DNA of 18,967 nt from Chryseobacterium gleum (GTDB taxonomy: Bacteria > Bacteroidota > Bacteroidia > Flavobacteriales_D > Sanyastnellaceae). Both the position numbers and the translations under genes were made by a program. The stretch covers positions 1-18,967 of the forward strand of contig CALQJP020000016.1 of assembly GCA_943330925.2 (NCBI GenBank), read 5' to 3'. The notes beneath the pieces were generated by a model, which was not told where the DNA came from, did no database searches, and worked only from the letters and a program-made list of their open reading frames with translations. This document shows positions 1-6,774 of this stretch, one piece after another; position 1 is the first letter of the stretch; every line of letters begins with the position of its first letter.

Positions 1-426
1 AACATCGATCGAATAACTGGCGTAGAGATTACCAAGCACCCGTACAGAAACGGTAAGCATCATCGGGTAGAAGAATTGGATGCCTTCGGGTTTTCTCGTA
101 AAGACAGCGAATACACCATTGAGTTGCATCTTTCGATGCGCGCGGCATTGCTACTCAAGGAAGAGTATCCGATGACTGTTGAGCACATTAAATTACTGGA
201 GACCAAAGGCTACTATTCTTTTAAAGCCGTTGTTTTTGACCTGCGACCTGCAGCCCGATTCATCCTAGGGCTATCCCAAGAAATAAATATAATAGAAGGA
301 AAAGAGTTGATCGAATTTCTCGATTTTCAACTCAAGCATGTTTTTTCTAAAAAACAACTGGAAACTCGCCCTTCGAAGCCAGCCTCCAGAAGCGCAAAAA
401 AAATTACTGCGCCCAGAAATAAATAA
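1..426 (+). CDS. WYL-domain transcriptional regulator, C-terminal part (5' end outside the window)
   Basis: The reading frame is open from base 1, so the gene starts upstream; the visible 141 codons are the C-terminus. A TTG at 76 is internal and should not be taken as the start. The stretch with EYTIELHLSMRAALLLKEEY, then KGYYSFKAVVFDLRPAARFI and LGLSQEINIIEGKELIEFL, matches the pattern of the C-terminal extension (WCX) of WYL regulators: alternating beta strands, a conserved wxlg-like segment, then the final amphipathic helix. WYL proteins usually carry an N-terminal helix-turn-helix and sense nucleotides or other ligands, but neither the HTH nor the WYL core is visible here. The last 20 residues are basic and low in complexity. 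The 3' end overlaps the convergent His-rich ORF by 23 bases. The family call is by pattern memory. Confidence 0.6.
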   Translation, partial: NIDRITGVEITKHPYRNGKHHRVEELDAFGFSRKDSEYTIELHLSMRAALLLKEEYPMTVEHIKLLETKGYYSFKAVVFDLRPAARFILGLSQEINIIEGKELIEFLDFQLKHVFSKKQLETRPSKPASRSAKKITAPRNK

Positions 427-538
427 TCACGATTGCTAGCGCGAAGCAAATAAGAGCAAACGTTACCGGACCGCCAATTTCATTTTGCTCAGCTTCCATA
501 TGACCATGATGGTCGTGATTGTCGTGTGAATGTCCCAT
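404..538 (-). CDS. Small His-rich single-pass membrane protein (44 aa), unknown function
   Basis: The predicted peptide starts MGHSHDNHDHHGHMEAEQNE, with seven histidines in the first 13 residues, then has one hydrophobic helix (VTFALICFALAIVIIYFW) that ends two residues before the C-terminus. This is a tail-anchored or N-out layout with a possible metal-binding head. The frame extends upstream to an ATG at 592. I prefer the ATG at 538 because a TAnnTTTG promoter box lies between the two starts and because the extra 18 residues show no clear pattern. The gene overlaps the WYL regulator's 3' end by 23 bases in convergent orientation and lies 101 bases downstream of the T9SS protein gene. Function is not known; metal handling is only inferred from the histidines. 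The 20-residue head could also be a membrane-protein assembly tag. Confidence 0.55.
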   Translation of the reverse strand: MGHSHDNHDHHGHMEAEQNEIGGPVTFALICFALAIVIIYFWAQ

Positions 539-560
539 AGGATTGTTCGTTTTATCGGTA

Positions 561-568
561 CAAAAATA
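561..568 (-). promoter_or_regulatory. Bacteroidota -7 box TATTTTTG upstream of the His-rich gene
   Basis: TATTTTTG on the minus strand is a full match to TAnnTTTG. It predicts transcription starting near 556-558, about 18-20 bases before the ATG at 538, and excludes the upstream ATG at 592. I saw no convincing -33 TTTG at the usual distance. Confidence 0.35.
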
Positions 569-639
569 ATCGGCCAAAGCAAATTTCCACATACCATGCC
601 CATATAAAATAGCATGGTTATGAACCGTGGTTAGTCAAT

Positions 640-2508
640 TCAGTCTTGCTTCACCCAACGAGTAGAATAGCGACTTCCCTCCGCTTCAACAACAACTTGA
701 TACACGCCAGCCTCCACTGAAGGATACCAAACCAATCGGCTCGCGTTCGTTACCGCTTGACGCTCCGCACATCGGCCCTGCATGTCAAACAAGATAATTT
801 CTGCTGATTGCAATCGATTTTCCCATTCCAATTGCAATATTCCATTGCTTGGGTTCGGAAATAGGCGCATGTTTCCACCAGCATATTGCGGCACTGCATT
901 CGAACAATCTTCTACCGTAAAAACTAAATCATCGGCATATACACAACCATCAGGCGTCGTTGCTGTGAGAATAATGGCATGCTGTCCCAATCCCCATTGG
1001 TCAGCCGAAATGGTATAGAATTGATTAATGCTCAAGTCTTGCCATTGATACAGCACACCTGCAGGACCGAACACCATGTATTCTGCATCTAAACACAATG
1101 TGGTGTCATTGCCCAAGTTAAAATTGAAAGAGTTTTCAGGTTCCAGAATGACATATGCAGAGTTATTACACTCATTATCATCTATTATAGTAACTTGATA
1201 ATTGCCGGAAGCTATATTCTGTAGATCCTCCATAGAAGAAGTAAAAGCAGAAGGACCAATCCATTCGAAGGAGTAAGGGGCAGTTGCGCCATTGATTGTA
1301 AGTTGTATGGAACCATCTGAAGTTGCTTCACACGTTGGACCGGTCTCCCCTACTGTAATGGTCCATAAGTCGGGTTGGGTAATGGTATAGGAAGACTGAT
1401 AAGTATTGCCGCAGGCATCAACTACATTCAAGAAATATTCGCCAGGACCAATTTCATAGATGTTTTGATCTGAGCTGCTAAAGCCAGCCGGGCCCGTCCA
1501 CGAGCATTCGAAATTGGAACCGCTTCCGGTGAGGTAAGGTAATATGGAGGATTGAGGGATTTCACCCTTCGCGATTGGGCAACGAATGTTATTGAAAACA
1601 GCCTGTAATTCATTTACCACCTCTACAGTTCGTAAAGAGATTATTGCAGAACCTATAGCCCCTTCCCAGCCATCGACTTGCACGTAATACGTAGCACCTG
1701 CCTCTAAGCATGATGCATACAGCAACGAAGAGTAATTGTCGGAAACAGAGCATCCGCCGGCCATGTCATCGTTCGCGGCAGTGAGTTCAAACGAGCTCCA
1801 TCCTAAACAATCGGTTGCTTTATATAAAGCGAGTTGAGTATCGAAACCTGCCCCCTCATTGCAACTGGTAATTTCATAAGTAACATCAGCTTCTGCAACA
1901 AAGTAGGCCCATGCCGTATTGGTGATATTTCCTTCGCACCAGGCACCGGGTAAGCCACAATTGCCACCTGCCGGACGAGGCTCAGCCGATTGTGCAACGC
2001 ATGAAACATTATCGAGGAGCACTCCCGCGGCATTAGCCACGAGCTCCAAAGCGCCACATGGTGAGTCATAAGCTGGCAATCCTGAATTAGCTACTTCAAA
2101 CGTCCAGGTATTTCCGGATCCACCTCCGAAATAGGCGTGAGCAAAAGATCCGTTCTCATACAATTCGAAAATGGGCCCACCATCGCCGTAAGAATCCACG
2201 AAAATCAAATCGAACGATTGACCATTGGGCAAGCAAAACGAAGGCACTTCAAAAACAGCATTGTCAGGATACCCACCATCGACAGCAGGAGCCGTGCCGG
2301 CGCAACCTACTAACTCATTGGCTCCATAATACAGAGTACCATTGCCACAGCCATTGCCGGTTGGAACCAATTCCCAGTAATTCTCTTCTCCCCATGCATC
2401 GACAGTAACAAACATGTTAATAAGAGTAGAATCTGTACCGCACTGAGCATGAAGGAAACCCGGAGTAAAAAGAATGAGGAAAATAGCTGAAAGGCCAAGA
2501 ACTCGCAT
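640..2508 (-). CDS. T9SS-exported cell-surface protein with SprB-like repeats and C-terminal sorting domain
   Basis: The 622-residue protein begins with a clear Sec signal peptide (MRVLGLSAIFLILFTPGFLHA, cut before QCG). Next comes a region with a DSYGDGG motif of the kind seen in many secreted Bacteroidota proteins. A cysteine-rich beta domain with NTAWAYFVAEADVTYEI and LALYKATDC follows, resembling bacterial pre-peptidase C-terminal-like domains. After it are two SprB-like repeats, each with a WTGPAGF- or WIGPSAF-type core and a closing GEYFLNVVDACGNTY- or GNYQVTIIDDNECNN-type segment. The last ~75 residues (from MRLFPNPSNGILQLEW) form a typical type A T9SS sorting domain, removed after transport across the outer membrane. 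The frame extends to ATGs at 2544 and 2550, but a perfect TACATTTG box lies between those and 2508, so I chose 2508. No enzymatic domain is seen; an adhesive or structural surface role is inferred. Confidence 0.85.
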   Translation of the reverse strand: MRVLGLSAIFLILFTPGFLHAQCGTDSTLINMFVTVDAWGEENYWELVPTGNGCGNGTLYYGANELVGCAGTAPAVDGGYPDNAVFEVPSFCLPNGQSFDLIFVDSYGDGGPIFELYENGSFAHAYFGGGSGNTWTFEVANSGLPAYDSPCGALELVANAAGVLLDNVSCVAQSAEPRPAGGNCGLPGAWCEGNITNTAWAYFVAEADVTYEITSCNEGAGFDTQLALYKATDCLGWSSFELTAANDDMAGGCSVSDNYSSLLYASCLEAGATYYVQVDGWEGAIGSAIISLRTVEVVNELQAVFNNIRCPIAKGEIPQSSILPYLTGSGSNFECSWTGPAGFSSSDQNIYEIGPGEYFLNVVDACGNTYQSSYTITQPDLWTITVGETGPTCEATSDGSIQLTINGATAPYSFEWIGPSAFTSSMEDLQNIASGNYQVTIIDDNECNNSAYVILEPENSFNFNLGNDTTLCLDAEYMVFGPAGVLYQWQDLSINQFYTISADQWGLGQHAIILTATTPDGCVYADDLVFTVEDCSNAVPQYAGGNMRLFPNPSNGILQLEWENRLQSAEIILFDMQGRCAERQAVTNASRLVWYPSVEAGVYQVVVEAEGSRYSTRWVKQD

Positions 2509-2530
2509 TGGGAAAAGATTTAGTTGGCGC

Positions 2531-2538
2531 CAAATGTA
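2531..2538 (-). promoter_or_regulatory. -7 box TACATTTG of the T9SS protein gene; decides its start
   Basis: Perfect TAnnTTTG match on the minus strand, with its end 22 bases before the ATG at 2508. Transcription would start near 2527, inside the longer candidate reading frame, so the ATGs at 2544 and 2550 would not be in the mRNA. I see no good -33 TTTG. Confidence 0.45.
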
Positions 2539-2585
2539 AAACATGATCATTCTGAATCACATATGGCAAACAGAAAAGTATGGAA

Positions 2586-2614
2586 CCAAAAAGCCCCACT
2601 CGATAGCGGGGCTT
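2586..2614 (-). terminator. Rho-independent terminator downstream of the hisS/GlcD-like pair
   Basis: On the minus strand AAGCCCC and GGGGCTT form a perfect 7-bp stem around a 10-base loop, followed directly by more T (GGGGCTTTTTGG). It lies about 180 bases after the stop of the FAD oxidase gene and just before the promoter of the T9SS gene. Confidence 0.7.
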
Positions 2615-2654
2615 CCTGGCTTAAACTGAAAAACTAAAAACTATCGTAATTGTC

Positions 2655-2673
2655 TTGAGTCATTGCGACTCAA
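2655..2673. other. Perfect 7-bp stem-loop in the 287-base intergenic region
   Basis: TTGAGTC and GACTCAA flank a 5-base loop. The hairpin sits in the non-coding region 2509-2795 between the FAD oxidase and the T9SS gene, upstream (in the minus direction) of the terminator at 2586-2614. Without a T-tract it is not a terminator itself. It may be part of a 3' UTR or of a small RNA ending at that terminator. I see no ORF in this region. Confidence 0.35.
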
Positions 2674-2795
2674 CTCAACTAACTCTAAATATGCCGAACA
2701 TTTCTGACCAGCACGTTGCGAAATTAATAAAGCCCTGTTGATAATTCACAATTTTTTTCATGAAACTGTCACGAAAAAACGCAAGTACCACATTT

Positions 2796-4211
2796 TCAAT
2801 CCATTTGTTTTGGAAATAATTTCCCCGGATTCAAGATTTGGTGAGAATCCAACGTCAGTTTAATGGCTTTCATCGTTTGCAGTTCAGCTCCCTTAAAGGC
2901 AATTTCCATGTAATCGCGTTGAACCAACCCGATACCGTGCTCACCGCTTAAGGTTCCTCCTAACTTCACGCAAAGCTCAAAAATTTCACGAATGGCAACA
3001 GGCAAATCATCATTCCACTGCTTGTCTGTTAGCTCTCCACGAATGATATTCACATGCAGGTTGCCATCACCGGCATGACCATAGCATACTGATTTGAACC
3101 CATAGCGCTTCCCTATTTCCTTGACACCGTTGAGTAACACGGGGAGCTGGTATCTTGGAACAACCGTATCTTCTTCCTTGTAGACGCTGTTCGATTTCAC
3201 TGCCTCCGCCACCTTCCTTCTCAGTTTCCACAATTGATTCTTCTGCGCCTCATCATCCGCAAAAAGAATTTCACCGCATCCGAAGGTTTGTACCACAGAT
3301 GAAATTACCTCGCAGTCGGCCATCAAAGAATCCACATGGTTGCCGTCCACTTCAATGAGCAAGTGCGCTTGTATTTCTTCTTCCACCGGGACGTTCACAT
3401 CGTCCACGAAGCGCAGCACCCAATCGATTGCATCGCGCTCCATAAATTCAAGAGCGCTCGGTGTGATGCCAGCACGGAAAATCGCACTTACTGCTTCGCA
3501 AGCCTTCGCTGCATCGTAGAATGGCACCAGCATGAGCAGATTATTTTTCGGCAGTGGCACCAGCTTGAGGACTGCTTTGGTAATGACACCCAGCGTTCCT
3601 TCGCTTCCCACCATCAACTGAGTAAGATTGTAGCCTGTTGAGTTCTTTAAGGTGTTTGCACCTGTGTAAATGATGTCACCGTTTGCAAGAACTACTTCGA
3701 GGTTGAGCACGAAGTCTTTGGTTACACCGTATTTCACGGCCCTGGGACCGCCGGCATTTTCTGCGAGGTTGCCACCAATGAAACAGGAACCACGACTGCT
3801 CGGATCGGGCGGGTAGTAAAGTCCTTTTGCGGCGACAGTCTCTTGAAGCACTTGTGTTATTACCGCCGGCTCCACTACCACTTGCAAATTGAGTTCATCA
3901 ATTTCAACAATGCGGTTCATCTTCTCCATGCTAAGTCCTACCCCACCGTATACACTCAACGCGCCACCGCTCAAACCGGTTCTGCCTCCGATTGCGGTGA
4001 CCGGAATAATATGCTCGTTGCAATACTTCAAGACTGCACTCACCTCGAGCACATTCAATGGTTTCAGCACCACTTCGGGTGGATGCACCAAGTCTTCGGT
4101 TTCATCATGCCCATAGGCCTTTCGAGTTTCATCATCCGCGAAAACGCGGTTAGGCTCGAGCATTTGCTCAAACGCTTGTATGTCCTCGAGTGTTATTGAC
4201 TTATACTTCAT
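2796..4211 (-). CDS. glcD: FAD-linked oxidase, GlcD / D-lactate dehydrogenase-like family
   Basis: The 471-residue protein has the usual length for the FAD-binding PCMH plus FAD-oxidase C-terminal family. The FAD half spans about residues 40-225, with PVTAIGGRTGLSGGA, then PPDPSSRGSCFIGGNLAENA and GGPRAVKYGVTKDFV. The C-terminal half has CYGHAGDGNLHVNI (metal/substrate region), LSGEHGIGLVQRDYM and the terminal HQILNPGKLFP. Such enzymes oxidise D-2-hydroxy acids such as glycolate or D-lactate and pass electrons to the respiratory chain or another acceptor. The exact substrate cannot be read from the sequence, and there is no GlcE or GlcF partner next to it. The start lies seven bases after the hisS stop, so it is the second gene of a hisS operon, ending at the terminator near 2600. 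A single-subunit D-lactate dehydrogenase is the main alternative. Confidence 0.88.
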   Translation of the reverse strand: MKYKSITLEDIQAFEQMLEPNRVFADDETRKAYGHDETEDLVHPPEVVLKPLNVLEVSAVLKYCNEHIIPVTAIGGRTGLSGGALSVYGGVGLSMEKMNRIVEIDELNLQVVVEPAVITQVLQETVAAKGLYYPPDPSSRGSCFIGGNLAENAGGPRAVKYGVTKDFVLNLEVVLANGDIIYTGANTLKNSTGYNLTQLMVGSEGTLGVITKAVLKLVPLPKNNLLMLVPFYDAAKACEAVSAIFRAGITPSALEFMERDAIDWVLRFVDDVNVPVEEEIQAHLLIEVDGNHVDSLMADCEVISSVVQTFGCGEILFADDEAQKNQLWKLRRKVAEAVKSNSVYKEEDTVVPRYQLPVLLNGVKEIGKRYGFKSVCYGHAGDGNLHVNIIRGELTDKQWNDDLPVAIREIFELCVKLGGTLSGEHGIGLVQRDYMEIAFKGAELQTMKAIKLTLDSHQILNPGKLFPKQMD

Positions 4212-4218
4212 ATGGCAG

Positions 4219-5583
4219 TTAGGCCGTCAATTTTTCGATAATCTCTTCAATGGTCAAAACAGTCTGTTCGCCGCTCAGCATGTGCTTGAGCGATACCACC
4301 TGTTTATTCATCTCTTCTTCGCCAATGACGGCTACGTATGGAATCTGCTTATCGTCGGCATACTTGAACTGCTTTTTCATTTTAGCATTCTCCGGGTAAA
4401 TCTCAGCATTGATTCCTGCATCCCGCAATTGTCGCAATAGCTTCATGCTGTGCTTTTCCTCTTGCTCGCCAAAATTGGCAAACAACACTTTCGTGCTCTG
4501 CATGGCGTCAGCAGGAAATACATTCAACTCGTTCATAACATCGTAAATACGATCGGCCCCGAATGAAATACCCACGCCCGAAACGCCTTTCAAACCAAAG
4601 ATGCCGGTGAGATCATCGTAGCGACCGCCACCGCATATACTTCCCATCTGCACATTCTTCGCTTTAACTTCGAAAATTGCTCCGGTATAATAGTTCAAGC
4701 CCCTGGCCAGGGTGATGTCCAATTCCACTTCACACGAACGAATTCCCAGGTCCTGGATGCGGCTCAATACAAAGCGAAGTTCCTCGATACCTTTTGTTCC
4801 CGCCTCAGAATTGACAAGCAACTCGCTCAAGCGCTGCAATCGCTGCTCATTGCTACCGGAAAGCGAAAACAGACCTTGTATAATCTTCACGGCATCTTCC
4901 GAAAAACCGCGTTCGAGCAACTCTTTTACAACCCCGTCCTCACCTACTTTGTCCAGCTTATCAATCGCAATGGTCATTTCCATCATACGCTCAGCAACAC
5001 CTGCCAACTCTGCAATACCTTGAAGAATTTTGCGGTTATTGATTTTGATGACCGAAGGAACCTGAAGCGAGGTGAGCGCATCATCAAATATCTGAATGAG
5101 CTCAACCTCGTTGAGCAAGCTGTCACTTCCTACTACGTCGGCATCGCACTGATAGAACTCGCGGTATCGTCCTTTCTGTGGACGGTCGGCGCGCCATACC
5201 GGCTGAATCTGGTATCGCTTGAATGGAAACGCAATGCTATGCTGGTTCATTACTACAAAGCGAGCGAAAGGAACTGTAAGATCATATCGCAGGGCTTTTT
5301 CTGCAATTTCCTTCGTAATGACATTGAGCTGACGTTGCTGTAATGCCTCTTCAGGAACTGACTTGAGATAATCGCCACTGTCCAATATTCGGAAAATAAG
5401 TTTATCGCCCTCATCGCCATACTTTCCCGTGAGGGTTTCAACATTCTCCATGCTGGGTGTTTCAAGCGGCATGTAGCCATAACGCTGGAACACCGTTCGG
5501 ATGACGTTAAAAATGTAATTGCGACGCACCATCACCTGCGGTGAAAAGTCGCGCGTACCTTTGGGAATAGACGGTTGAGACAT
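4219..5583 (-). CDS. hisS: Histidine--tRNA ligase (HisRS)
   Basis: The 454-residue class II synthetase attaches histidine to tRNA-His in the cytoplasm. It begins with the typical IPKGTRDFSP. Class II motif 2 is at residues 121-145 (FKRYQIQPVWRADRPQKGRY then REFYQ), the HisRS-specific ARGLNYYTG at 293-301, GGGRYDDL at 318-325 and motif 3 GVGISFGADRIYDV at 336-349. The C-terminal ~100 residues form the anticodon-binding domain. It is about 30 residues longer than the E. coli enzyme; the extra residues include a stretch around 72-95. The ATG follows a TACCTTCG box by 15 bases. The GlcD-like gene follows after seven bases, so both are probably co-transcribed. Confidence 0.97.
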   Translation of the reverse strand: MSQPSIPKGTRDFSPQVMVRRNYIFNVIRTVFQRYGYMPLETPSMENVETLTGKYGDEGDKLIFRILDSGDYLKSVPEEALQQRQLNVITKEIAEKALRYDLTVPFARFVVMNQHSIAFPFKRYQIQPVWRADRPQKGRYREFYQCDADVVGSDSLLNEVELIQIFDDALTSLQVPSVIKINNRKILQGIAELAGVAERMMEMTIAIDKLDKVGEDGVVKELLERGFSEDAVKIIQGLFSLSGSNEQRLQRLSELLVNSEAGTKGIEELRFVLSRIQDLGIRSCEVELDITLARGLNYYTGAIFEVKAKNVQMGSICGGGRYDDLTGIFGLKGVSGVGISFGADRIYDVMNELNVFPADAMQSTKVLFANFGEQEEKHSMKLLRQLRDAGINAEIYPENAKMKKQFKYADDKQIPYVAVIGEEEMNKQVVSLKHMLSGEQTVLTIEEIIEKLTA

Positions 5584-5598
5584 AGTAAGATATTGCCG

Positions 5599-5606
5599 CG
5601 AAGGTA
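5599..5606 (-). promoter_or_regulatory. Probable -7 box TACCTTCG of hisS
   Basis: One mismatch to TAnnTTTG, followed by CGGCA and then the hisS ATG 15 bases further on. The same arrangement, TATTTTCG followed by CGGCA, occurs before the DUF3127 gene at 8382-8389, which supports both as promoters. No clear -33 element. Confidence 0.4.
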
Positions 5607-5646
5607 AAAGAGAGGCTTTCGGAATGCTTCGCTTGAAAAGGAGAAA

Positions 5647-6669
5647 TTATACACCAAATACAAGCACGTTTCGATCGTCGCTGGCGCTTACCACACGATT
5701 GCCAAGCACCAGCAATCGGTTTACGGAATGCTTGTGTCCGCCCTCTGAATAGTCGACTTTGCTGAGCGGATCAAACAAATTCGGATCCCACCATTTGATG
5801 GTTTTGTCGCGGCTGCACGACACAAAACAGTTTTGATGAGCATGATAAACGATGTCGTAGATAGCAGACTGATGAGCCGCCAAATGCAACACTTGCCTGT
5901 AGCCGTCATTCATATTCCAGCATCGGATGTAAGCGTCTTTCCCGCCCGTTACCAAAACCGGTTTTGAAGGGTGCCATGCAACTGCGGTGCTTCCTTCGTC
6001 GTGCGCTCGAATGGTTTCAACCGTTTGATAGGACTCCGCATCCAGCACATGCACAAGACCTGAGTTATCGGCAACTGCCACCAAGTCGCCCTCACTTCTC
6101 ACAGCAATCCGGCGGAGTTTACCGTCAGAAAGTGGAATGGACCGCAATACTTCTAATGTCTCAGCTTCGATAACGGTTAGTACACCGTTTCCGCCACACA
6201 CCAAAATTCGATTCCTTGTTTCATCCGATTTTATATCGAACAATCCGTTGGAGTCAAGGCTCCATGCTTTAAGCTCTACCCTTGTTCGCGTGTCAATCGC
6301 GTGCAAGGTTCCATTGCTGCAACCGATAAAAAGAACTTCCGTCTTCGCATCGAAGTGCAGGGAATAAACCGGCGCTTCTGTTCGAACCAAAAAAGGCTCT
6401 TGCTGACCAGATTGAATATTCCATAACGGCACAACACGATCACCGCCCCCTGTGAATAGAAATTCATCCGAAGCTCCTCGGGCAAGCGCATACACAGGCG
6501 CCTGATGCGGCCCCAGTTTGAATGGCGAGTGGCGAGTGGCGAGTGGCGAATTTTCGGAAGACAAGGAGAGTGCGTTTTGGGGCAAAAATATGGAGAAGGG
6601 GGAATGGGGAATGGTGAAGTGGTGAAGTGGTGAAACGGTGAAATGGTGGGGCTCCTCCCCTTGGCTCAT
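5647..6669 (-). CDS. WD40-repeat beta-propeller protein with repeat-encoded N-terminal extension
   Basis: From about residue 55 to the end the protein is a WD40 propeller with blades such as HQAPVYALARG..FTGGGDRVVPLWN, LFIGCSNGTLHAIDTRT, AVAWHPSKPVLVTGGKDAYI then RCWN, and CFVSCSRDKTIKWWD. It is probably a cytoplasmic protein-binding scaffold; no other domain is seen and its partner is unknown. Homologues I remember start directly with the first blade (VxxLxGHxAxVYAL). Here the ~50 preceding residues are encoded by tandem octamers (PLHHFTVSPLHHFT-like) and heptamers (SPLATRHSPF). The start is unclear: ATG at 6669 is used here, GTG at 6702 is the frame limit (a stop precedes it), and TTG at 6564 would follow a TATTTTTG box. 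Stop to hisS start is 63 bases. Confidence 0.75.
   Translation of the reverse strand: MSQGEEPHHFTVSPLHHFTIPHSPFSIFLPQNALSLSSENSPLATRHSPFKLGPHQAPVYALARGASDEFLFTGGGDRVVPLWNIQSGQQEPFLVRTEAPVYSLHFDAKTEVLFIGCSNGTLHAIDTRTRVELKAWSLDSNGLFDIKSDETRNRILVCGGNGVLTVIEAETLEVLRSIPLSDGKLRRIAVRSEGDLVAVADNSGLVHVLDAESYQTVETIRAHDEGSTAVAWHPSKPVLVTGGKDAYIRCWNMNDGYRQVLHLAAHQSAIYDIVYHAHQNCFVSCSRDKTIKWWDPNLFDPLSKVDYSEGGHKHSVNRLLVLGNRVVSASDDRNVLVFGV
6523..6550 (+). repeat. Heptamer tandem array, three TGGCGAG plus one TGGCGAA
   Basis: Four contiguous 7-bp units with only the last base of the last unit changed. The array lies inside the WD40 reading frame (antisense), where it encodes SPLATRH. The same unit recurs at 10994 and 18947-18967. 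Confidence 0.95.
6583..6590 (-). promoter_or_regulatory. Possible -7 box TATTTTTG within the 5' part of the WD40 frame
   Basis: Full TAnnTTTG match on the minus strand in a short unique segment between two tandem arrays. If active, transcription starts near 6577 and translation must begin downstream, for instance at TTG 6564. No -33 TTTG is present because the octamer array occupies that place. Confidence 0.25.
6605..6651 (+). repeat. Octamer tandem array TGGTGAAR
   Basis: TGGGGAA, then TGGTGAAG twice, TGGTGAAA, CGGTGAAA and a degenerate TGGTGGGG. The period is eight rather than seven, but the TGGNGAA core resembles the heptamer family. In antisense it encodes the HHFTVSPL-type residues of the WD40 N-terminus. 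Confidence 0.85.
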
Positions 6670-6704
6670 TGCATAGTGCCAATAGTACTTATAACCTATC
6701 ACCT

Positions 6705-6774
6705 AGTGCCAAGTCCTCAGTACCCAGTCGTCAGTACCCAGTCCTCAGTACCCAGTCCCCAGTACCTACTTCCC
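6705..6774 (-). repeat. Heptamer tandem array at the 3' end of rhlE (alternating TGGGTAC and TGAGGAC units)
   Basis: On the plus strand ten consecutive 7-bp steps read AGTGCCA, AGTCCTC, AGTACCC, AGTCGTC, AGTACCC, AGTCCTC, AGTACCC, AGTCCCC, AGTACCT, ACTTCCC. In the rhlE direction these are TGGGTAC/TGAGGAC-type units in a 14-bp higher-order alternation. The rhlE stop codon (TAG, 6768-6766) lies inside the first unit of the array. Confidence 0.92.

Noticed and set aside
76..78. TTG as start of the first gene
   Set aside because: The frame is open to base 1 and residues upstream continue the domain, so this is an internal Leu codon of a truncated gene.
3843..4199. 118-codon plus-strand ORF and its overlapping neighbours
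   Set aside because: Antisense to the GlcD-like gene, whose FAD-binding motifs are intact in the other strand.
6647..6660. GGGG-CTCCT-CCCC inverted repeat as a terminator of rhlE
   Set aside because: Stem of only four pairs, no T-tract, and over 100 bases beyond the rhlE stop.
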